Assembly: GCA_023391725.1 (NCBI GenBank)
Contig: JAEWAH010000101.1
Span: forward strand, 1-5,788
From: Bacillota bacterium
Lineage (GTDB): Bacteria > Bacillota > Clostridia > Christensenellales > Aristaeellaceae
Reading direction: 5' to 3'
DNA length: 5,788 nucleotides
Below, one piece after another: positions 1 through 4,327 of this stretch; the stretch's first letter is position 1; every line of letters starts with the position of its first letter. A model generated the notes under the pieces. It was given only the letters and a program-made list of their open reading frames with translations. It made no database searches and was not told the origin of the DNA. The position numbers and the translations under genes were made by a program.

Positions 1-755
1 CTGCTGGCCATGTTGCCTATCTCGTCACGGCTCTCATAGGTGACATTGACCTGCATGTTGCCTTCCGCCATTTTTCCGAATACGCCTTCGATCTCCTTAA
101 CAGGCTTACTGATGATGCTGGAAATGAAAACCCCCAAAATGACTGCCAGCACCATTGCTACCGCCATCAGGATGATCATCACAACGCCTGCCTGATTCGC
201 GGTCTTCGTATTCGTATCGGATTTTTCCCCCGCCTGGGTGATTTTCATATCAAACAGGGAGGTAAGCCCCTGATCTATCGCCTGGGATACGGCATATGCT
301 TCGCCGCGCAGAACCGTCAGCGCCTGGTCCTCCTGGTTGGCCAAACAAAGGCTGATGATCTGCTGCTTGAAGGGTGCAAACTTTTTTAGATTGGCTGCCA
401 GGTCATCATAAATTCGCCTTACCTCATCGCTGCGGATCGTTGCCTTAAAGGTTTCAAGATTCGTATCGATCGTCTTGGAAAGTTCATTCTCGGCAGTCAC
501 ATACTTGTTACGGTCGGTGCTTCCCCGCTCGACGATCAAATCCCGCAGGTTCACCCGCTCCTTTTGGAAAGCGACGGCCATCTCGCCTATCTCCCCGAGC
601 GGCACCGTATTCACTTCGTACAGCTCCGTATCCAGGCCTTCGATGGCTTGTATATTGATCACGCCATATATGCCCACAACGCCCGCGATCAGCGCCACAA
701 GAAAAAATGCGGACAAAAGCTTCGCAGAGATCTTCAGATGATAAAACCATTTCAT
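1..755 (-). CDS. Methyl-accepting chemotaxis protein (MCP1), N-terminal part, cut by the left window edge
   Basis: Membrane chemoreceptor expected to sense an extracytoplasmic signal and control CheA through CheW. The frame opens with ATG at 755 and stays open to base 1, giving 251 residues; the methylation helices and signalling hairpin lie beyond the edge. Residues 1-10 are a short basic cytoplasmic start (MKWFYHLKIS), about 11-34 form TM1, and about 35-188 form a helical extracytoplasmic domain. The TM1 junction and all-helical character fit the 4HB_MCP family. About 189-212 form TM2 (VVMIILMAVAMVLAVILGVF), and about 211-251 begin a HAMP domain, with SKPVKEIE and the conserved DEIGNMA near the edge. 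The start is supported by GAAGGAGG nine bases upstream. It lies 33 bases downstream of cheW, so the two are probably one operon. The ligand cannot be read from the sequence. The MCP assignment is inferred from TM-4HB-TM-HAMP order; a histidine kinase with the same front end is less likely next to cheW. Confidence 0.9.
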   Translation of the reverse strand, partial: MKWFYHLKISAKLLSAFFLVALIAGVVGIYGVINIQAIEGLDTELYEVNTVPLGEIGEMAVAFQKERVNLRDLIVERGSTDRNKYVTAENELSKTIDTNLETFKATIRSDEVRRIYDDLAANLKKFAPFKQQIISLCLANQEDQALTVLRGEAYAVSQAIDQGLTSLFDMKITQAGEKSDTNTKTANQAGVVMIILMAVAMVLAVILGVFISSIISKPVKEIEGVFGKMAEGNMQVNVTYESRDEIGNMAS

Positions 756-764
756 TAACGGGGT

Positions 765-772
765 CCTCCTTC
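765..772 (-). promoter_or_regulatory. Ribosome binding site of MCP1
   Basis: On the minus strand GAAGGAGG ends nine bases before the ATG at 755. This near-perfect Shine-Dalgarno sequence fixes the start of MCP1 and sits inside the 33-base gap after the cheW stop, as expected for a second gene in an operon. Confidence 0.85.
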
Positions 773-788
773 TATTTCTTTTGTAAAA

Positions 789-1286
789 TCAGCAGGCATT
801 ACTTAAATACTCTGTTTCTTCATCACTTAAAAGTTTGGTGCAGTCAAGCAGCAGCTTCACGTCACCGCCCGCTTTGCCAATGCCCTTGACGTATGTGCGC
901 CCATCCTTGCCAATACCCGGCGGGGGAGCGATATCCTCCTCCTGCATGGTCAGCACTTCCGAAACGCGGTCCACGATCAGGCCGATGGATAGGACGTCGG
1001 TATTGAGCACGATGATGCATGTCCTGTCATCGTAATCACGGACCTGCTTTTTGAAGCGGGCCCGGGCATCCATCACCGGGATGATCTTTCCCCGAAGATT
1101 CATGATCCCTTTGATGTACTCCGGCATCTCGGGAACATTCGTGATAGACTGGATGCCAATGATCTCGGTAATGTACCGGATCTCGATCCCGTACAGCTCG
1201 CTGCCCATGGCGAAAATAAGGTATCTGCCCCGGAGCGTGTCCTCATTTTCCGTCTGATCCATGTCCAGTACGCCAGCTTGCGCCAT
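789..1286 (-). CDS. cheW: Chemotaxis adaptor protein CheW
   Basis: Cytoplasmic scaffold that couples chemoreceptor hairpin tips to the CheA kinase. The product is 165 residues, the normal size for a single-domain CheW. After a poorly conserved acidic N-terminus (1-20), the CheW/SH3-like fold runs to about residue 155. Recognisable segments are RYLIFAMGSELYGIEI (21-36), VPEMPEYIKGIMNLRGKIIPV with its NLRG signature (NLRG at 63-66), GLIVDRVSEV (102-111), and YVKGIGK followed by LLLDCTKLL (132-153). The start at 1286 is chosen over the in-frame ATG at 1304 because AGGAGG (1300-1295) sits eight bases before 1286, whereas the upstream ATG overlaps that Shine-Dalgarno sequence. The stop is followed 33 bases later by the MCP1 start, so the pair is probably co-transcribed. 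No CheA, CheR, CheB or CheY is visible nearby, so the adaptor must serve a kinase encoded elsewhere. It is a CheW rather than a CheV because no receiver domain follows. Confidence 0.95.
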   Translation of the reverse strand: MAQAGVLDMDQTENEDTLRGRYLIFAMGSELYGIEIRYITEIIGIQSITNVPEMPEYIKGIMNLRGKIIPVMDARARFKKQVRDYDDRTCIIVLNTDVLSIGLIVDRVSEVLTMQEEDIAPPPGIGKDGRTYVKGIGKAGGDVKLLLDCTKLLSDEETEYLSNAC

Positions 1287-1294
1287 TTGATCGA

Positions 1295-1300
1295 CCTCCT
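1295..1300 (-). promoter_or_regulatory. Ribosome binding site that decides the cheW start
   Basis: A perfect AGGAGG on the minus strand lies eight bases upstream of the ATG at 1286. The longer reading frame from ATG 1304 would place this site inside the coding region (as codons for Lys-Glu-Val), with no comparable Shine-Dalgarno sequence of its own. Confidence 0.88.
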
Positions 1301-1321
1301 TCATTTTCGTGATAAACCGCT

Positions 1322-1357
1322 AAAATCTGCCAGTAAATAACACTACCAGCAGATTTT
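1322..1357. repeat. Inverted repeat (9-bp stem, 18-base spacer) upstream of cheW
   Basis: AAAATCTGC at 1322-1330 is the exact reverse complement of 1349-1357. Inside the spacer AGT/ACT can pair as well, extending the hairpin with an asymmetric internal loop. Read on the minus strand the second arm ends in GCAGATTTT followed by AGCGG, so it could act as a weak terminator or attenuator for readthrough from the LuxR-type gene. It could equally be a protein-binding dyad overlapping a cheW promoter. The sequence does not decide between these. Confidence 0.5.
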
Positions 1358-1364
1358 TACGCAA
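1337..1364 (-). promoter_or_regulatory. Weak candidate promoter for the cheW-MCP1 operon
   Basis: On the minus strand TTGCGT (1364-1359) and TGTTAT (1342-1337) are separated by 16 bases. They match the sigma-A consensus at 3/6 and 4/6 positions, which can occur by chance. It is listed because a 104-base gap with hairpins precedes cheW and no better promoter is visible there. Transcription would start near 1330, at the edge of the inverted repeat. Confidence 0.22.
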
Positions 1365-1366
1365 TC

Positions 1367-1386
1367 AATACAACCTTCGTTGTATT
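1367..1386. terminator. Short hairpin just after the LuxR-type gene, with a T-tract on the plus strand
   Basis: AATACAAC (1367-1374) pairs with GTTGTATT (1379-1386) around a four-base loop, four bases past the regulator's stop codon. On the plus strand it runs into TTTTATT-type sequence (T at 1385-1389), so it best fits a terminator for transcripts entering the regulator gene from the plus side. On the minus strand the stem is followed by GATTGCG, so termination of the regulator mRNA would be inefficient. The stem is AT-rich and therefore weak. Confidence 0.42.
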
Positions 1387-1390
1387 TTTA

Positions 1391-3973
1391 TTAGATTGTT
1401 AAAATTTCTATCTTGTTTAGCTCCGCCTTTGTATGGATATCCAGCTTCACAAATGCGTTATGAAGAATGGTCTTTACCGTTTTTTCCGATATGTACAACG
1501 TCTCGGCGATCTCCCTGTTGCTGATGCCCTCCCTGGCGAGCGAAGCAATTTCCCTTTCCCTGGGCGTCAGCGGAGATTTTGCCCGAAGGACCGCTTTTTT
1601 GATGGCCATTGCGCCCTTTTCCTGGCGCTTGCAAACAGCTATTAAGGCAGCAAGCTCGTCTCCCAGCTCCTGTGGCAGGGTGATCCTCCGGGCGTCAAAT
1701 AAGGTCTCGGGGAGCGCCGTATAGATCTCCCCGCGGGATATGCGCTTTGTTTTGAGGCATGCTAAAATGTCGGCAGAGGATGTAAATAGGGGAGACAACT
1801 GGCTCCAATGAACAGCAAAGGGAATGTATATTTTGTCAGGCAACGCCATGTTAAGGGCATCGATCAGGTACTCTCTTGCTCCCTGATCGTTCCCGTTTTC
1901 ATGCTTGGCCGCGGCAAGAAGGATCAACTGGCCCACCTGGGGCAGCATTTGATGGGCGCCTCTGGCCGCATCCATAGTCAGCTGGGAAATGCCGTATAGT
2001 TCGCCGTAGCGCCTGTCCAGCAGCAGCAGCTTTGAATGCAGCATCTGAATGAAGGGAACAGACGGAAGATACATGGCTTCCTGAATGCTTTGCATCTGGT
2101 AAAGCCATTGGGGTATATGATCCTTCATCCCCAGCACAAGGCTCAAAACTGTCAGACAAAGCTCAACCATTTGCTTAATAAACGGGCGGGGGTCGTGCTG
2201 GGCACAGTCCCTTATATCACGGGCGGCGGCAAAATACCCCTTTACATCCCCCCGAAGGATGGCGATGTTGGCGAGCACCAGCTGCGCGCACAGGCAAATG
2301 ACGGTCTGGCGGCAGACCCGGGCCTCGTTAAGCGCCCTGTAACACAATGCCTCCGCCTTGTGGTCTTTGCCCTGCATAAGCATAGCCTCCGCCAGCATCA
2401 GGCTATCGGCGCCGGCGCCATGCCCCCGGGTCAATTGAAGATAGCAGGGAAGGCATTCCTCCAAATTGCAAAGCGCTTCCGCAAGCTTTCCTGATTCCCG
2501 CCAAAACATATTCAGAATGGAAATATCGCCAAACGTCCATGGCACATCGCTTAGCATGATGGCGCTGGGGCCGCCCAGAATTTCCAATGCCAGCCTGCTG
2601 CTTTCATTCATCTTCCTGATGTCGTTGTATTCCATAAAGGCAGTCAAGTGGATCAGCTCCCCCTGAAGCCGCCTCAGCCCCTCCCGGTCAAGCCCCGCCC
2701 CATTTTTTTCGATGGCCCTATGGATCAGCCTGCACAGCTTATGGGCGATCTTAAACTGCCTATCAAACACCATCGGGTAAGCAAACGTCAAAATGGCGAA
2801 AGGATATTTGCAAAGCGTTTCCTCCGGGCACTCGCCGATCAATGCGGTAATAAATGCCCGCAAGTTTTCCCCTCTTTCCTCGCAAAGATGGTCTACATGA
2901 AAAGGCATCGATAATATTGCCTCAAACTCCCCGATCTTCAAAAAGAATTGCGCGGCGCGGCAATGCTGCCCGGCTGTGGCGCAAGCTTGCCCGGCCCGGC
3001 GGAACATCTCATTTTGAAAAGCCTTTGGACGGTTGCAGAAGCGGTTTTGCAGGTATTCACGTAAAATGTTATGCATGACATATAGGCTTGTGCTTGAAGA
3101 ATACCGTATAAAGTCGTTGTGCCGGAGCAGTTCTTGGAGCTTATCGGGAAGGCATTCCATGCCCGCCATGATGGCGGCCTGAAGGGATGTAAAACTGCCC
3201 AGCACGGAAACCGAAAGCAAAAAATCTTTTTCCTCCGGCGCAAGCTGGTCCCAGACAGCCACCTCCACCAAATCATCAAGGCCATCGCCCAGGTCAAAGG
3301 AGCCGGTCCGTTCATATTGTATTCTCTTAAGTCTTACGGCCGACACCCAGCCATGGGTATCTTCATACACCTTGTCCGCCTCCTTTGCATTAAGGCGGAT
3401 CCCTTCATACAAAAAAAGCGCGGCGATGCCCTCCCTGTCAAAAGCGAAAGCAGTCGGATCAAAGAGATGGATATTGTCGTTATGCATGGCATGCTGCCGC
3501 ACGGCTCCAAGCTGCCGAGTAATAAATACAATGTGCAGCTTCGGATGGCCGTGCAATGAAAAGATGCTGATCAATTCCCGGGGGATTAAGCAGCCCACAA
3601 GATGATAATTGTCTATGACCAAATACGTTTCTTGCGTGCAGCGGAGATTTTGAAGGATTGGGGCCACGTAGATCATCGTATTCATGGTGGGCATCTGAAG
3701 TTTTGTGAGCTTTTCAGCCGCATCTTCATCCACCTGGGAAAACAACCAGCATATACCTGCCCAGGCTATAGAGGCCGGTTCGCCCAGGCAAGTATACCAA
3801 TGCCTGCGTGTTCCTTCCGGAAAGCTCTTAAAATACTCCCTGACTGCCGTTGTTTTGCCAAAGCCGCACGGCGCCTCCATAACGGTGACGGGATACGCCG
3901 GAATCTTAACCAACTGGCTTGTAAGGCTTTGAGAAAAATAGTATGGCCCCCGCGCTCCGGCCTTCTTATGCAT
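1391..3973 (-). CDS. LuxR-family transcriptional regulator, MalT-like large ATP-binding (LAL/STAND) type
   Basis: DNA-binding activator of the MalT-like LAL family: such proteins bind ATP and an effector, oligomerise, and activate promoters through a C-terminal LuxR helix-turn-helix. The 860-residue length is typical (MalT is 901). A P-loop EAPCGFGKTTAV occurs at about 33-44 and a Walker B strand TYLVIDNYH at 116-124. ITR (151-153) sits at the usual arginine-bearing strand, and THGW (206-209) matches the family's conserved GW. Residues about 225-320 form the winged-helix region ending in YVMHNILREYLQNRF, followed by a long helical-repeat (TPR-like) sensor region to about 790. The LuxR HTH occupies 800-860, with LTPREREI, GISNREIAETLYISEKTVKTI and KLDIHTKAEL. 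In Walker B the second acid usually found (DD) is Asn122. The start is supported by GGAG eight bases upstream and a good promoter about 115 bases upstream. Effector and target genes are unknown; its place between chemosensory genes suggests a link but does not prove one. Confidence 0.93.
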   Translation of the reverse strand: MHKKAGARGPYYFSQSLTSQLVKIPAYPVTVMEAPCGFGKTTAVREYFKSFPEGTRRHWYTCLGEPASIAWAGICWLFSQVDEDAAEKLTKLQMPTMNTMIYVAPILQNLRCTQETYLVIDNYHLVGCLIPRELISIFSLHGHPKLHIVFITRQLGAVRQHAMHNDNIHLFDPTAFAFDREGIAALFLYEGIRLNAKEADKVYEDTHGWVSAVRLKRIQYERTGSFDLGDGLDDLVEVAVWDQLAPEEKDFLLSVSVLGSFTSLQAAIMAGMECLPDKLQELLRHNDFIRYSSSTSLYVMHNILREYLQNRFCNRPKAFQNEMFRRAGQACATAGQHCRAAQFFLKIGEFEAILSMPFHVDHLCEERGENLRAFITALIGECPEETLCKYPFAILTFAYPMVFDRQFKIAHKLCRLIHRAIEKNGAGLDREGLRRLQGELIHLTAFMEYNDIRKMNESSRLALEILGGPSAIMLSDVPWTFGDISILNMFWRESGKLAEALCNLEECLPCYLQLTRGHGAGADSLMLAEAMLMQGKDHKAEALCYRALNEARVCRQTVICLCAQLVLANIAILRGDVKGYFAAARDIRDCAQHDPRPFIKQMVELCLTVLSLVLGMKDHIPQWLYQMQSIQEAMYLPSVPFIQMLHSKLLLLDRRYGELYGISQLTMDAARGAHQMLPQVGQLILLAAAKHENGNDQGAREYLIDALNMALPDKIYIPFAVHWSQLSPLFTSSADILACLKTKRISRGEIYTALPETLFDARRITLPQELGDELAALIAVCKRQEKGAMAIKKAVLRAKSPLTPREREIASLAREGISNREIAETLYISEKTVKTILHNAFVKLDIHTKAELNKIEILTI

Positions 3974-3981
3974 TTGTTTTG

Positions 3982-3986
3982 CTCCG
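3982..3986 (-). promoter_or_regulatory. Ribosome binding site of the LuxR-type regulator
   Basis: CGGAG on the minus strand lies eight bases before the ATG at 3973. It is a shorter match than the AGGAGG sites of cheW and MCP1, so translation is expected to be weaker, as is common for regulators. Confidence 0.65.
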
Positions 3987-4093
3987 CATTAAGCATACGC
4001 ATACTTTGCCCCAGACAAAAAAGACACCTGGAGAGGATCTGATGTGAGGGGCATCCCTCCCAGGCGTGATATGGGAATCTCGAACTGGTCCAA

Positions 4094-4122
4094 ATTATAG
4101 CGGATAACCGTGCAAGAAGCAA
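4094..4122 (-). promoter_or_regulatory. Probable sigma-A promoter of the LuxR-type regulator
   Basis: The minus strand shows TTGCTT (4122-4117), a 17-base spacer, and a perfect TATAAT (4099-4094). Transcription should begin near 4086-4089, leaving a leader of about 113-116 bases before the ATG at 3973. The -10 is perfect but the -35 matches only 3/6, the pattern expected of a promoter that needs an activator; operator-like repeats directly upstream fit that idea. Confidence 0.68.
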
Positions 4123-4129
4123 GCCAATT
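4120..4129. repeat. Proximal copy of a 10-bp direct repeat overlapping the -35 box
   Basis: CAAGCCAATT (AATTGGCTTG on the minus strand) is identical to 4171-4180 and starts 51 bases away from it, close to five helical turns. Three of its bases belong to the -35 element (4117-4122), so a protein bound here would touch RNA polymerase directly. A transcription-factor half-site pair is inferred; the factor is unknown. Confidence 0.55.
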
Positions 4130-4140
4130 TCGGCCTGACA

Positions 4141-4157
4141 GGTGATCAATGATCACC
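4141..4157. promoter_or_regulatory. 17-bp perfect palindrome, candidate operator
   Basis: GGTGATCA and TGATCACC flank a single central A at 4149. The centre is about 60-63 bases upstream of the likely transcription start, the classical distance for an activator that contacts the polymerase alpha subunit. The symmetric form suits a homodimeric DNA-binding protein. It resembles a CRP-type site (GTGA...TCAC) but with a seven-base instead of six-base middle, so no family is assigned. Confidence 0.62.
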
Positions 4158-4170
4158 CGCTTGCTGGAGT

Positions 4171-4180
4171 CAAGCCAATT
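4171..4180. repeat. Distal copy of the 10-bp direct repeat
   Basis: CAAGCCAATT is identical to the copy at 4120-4129. The midpoint between the two copies is 4150, within one base of the palindrome centre, so palindrome and repeats form a symmetric array. Confidence 0.55.
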
Positions 4181-4235
4181 CTTTTTCTTAAGCCCTGCAG
4201 AGGAACGCTCCGTCATCCCGCGCAACACAAAATGA

Positions 4236-4266
4236 GGCGCGCTTTGTTTATGAAACAAAGCGCGCC
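4236..4266 (-). terminator. Strong intrinsic terminator after MCP2
   Basis: GGCGCGCTTTGTTT (4236-4249) pairs perfectly over 14 bp with 4253-4266, leaving a three-base loop. On the minus strand the stem is followed by TCATTTTGTGTTG, a T-rich tail, whereas the plus-strand side is followed by CTGCAGGGG. It lies 61 bases past the MCP2 stop codon and should insulate the regulator from MCP2 transcription. Confidence 0.85.
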
Positions 4267-4277
4267 CTGCAGGGGAA
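4264..4277. repeat. Imperfect 14-bp direct repeat flanking the MCP2 terminator
   Basis: GCCCTGCAGGGGAA here and GCCCTGCAGAGGAA at 4192-4205 differ at one position and start 72 bases apart, on either side of the terminator hairpin. The first three bases of this copy belong to the hairpin arm. The role is unknown; it could be a trace of local duplication or insertion of the terminator segment. Confidence 0.4.
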
Positions 4278-4327
4278 TAGGGGGTCTATATTAAAGTGGG
4301 TTACTCGTCATTAAGATCCGTGATCTG

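Larger units (their letters stand above)
3974..4235 (-). other. Long non-coding upstream region of the LuxR-type regulator
   Basis: This stretch lies between the MCP2 terminator and the regulator's start codon. It contains, in transcription order, a distal 10-bp repeat copy, a 17-bp palindrome, a proximal repeat copy overlapping the -35 box, the TATAAT box, and an untranslated leader of about 115 bases. The leader includes a small hairpin, GAGGG (4046-4050) with CCCTC (4055-4059) around a four-base loop. A reading frame of up to 89 codons crosses the region on the minus strand but lacks a usable Shine-Dalgarno sequence and runs through the promoter, so it is not called as a gene. I recognise no known riboswitch. 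Confidence 0.6.

Noticed and set aside
1287..1304. An upstream start for CheW at 1304, adding six residues.
   Set aside because: That ATG overlaps the AGGAGG site which is ideally placed for the ATG at 1286.
2036..2494. A 152-codon plus-strand frame opposite the regulator.
   Set aside because: It is a shadow of the helical-repeat coding region; the minus-strand frame has recognisable domains at both ends and is continuous over 860 codons.
4141..4157. Palindrome as a CRP or FNR site.
   Set aside because: The middle between GTGA and TCAC is seven bases rather than six, and the FNR half-site spacing does not fit; only a generic dimer site can be supported.
3989..4258. An 89-codon minus-strand frame between MCP2 and the regulator.
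   Set aside because: Its first start codon lies inside the terminator hairpin, no usable Shine-Dalgarno precedes it or its internal ATGs, and it runs through the palindrome and the TATAAT promoter. The internal ATG after GGGAGGG has zero spacing.
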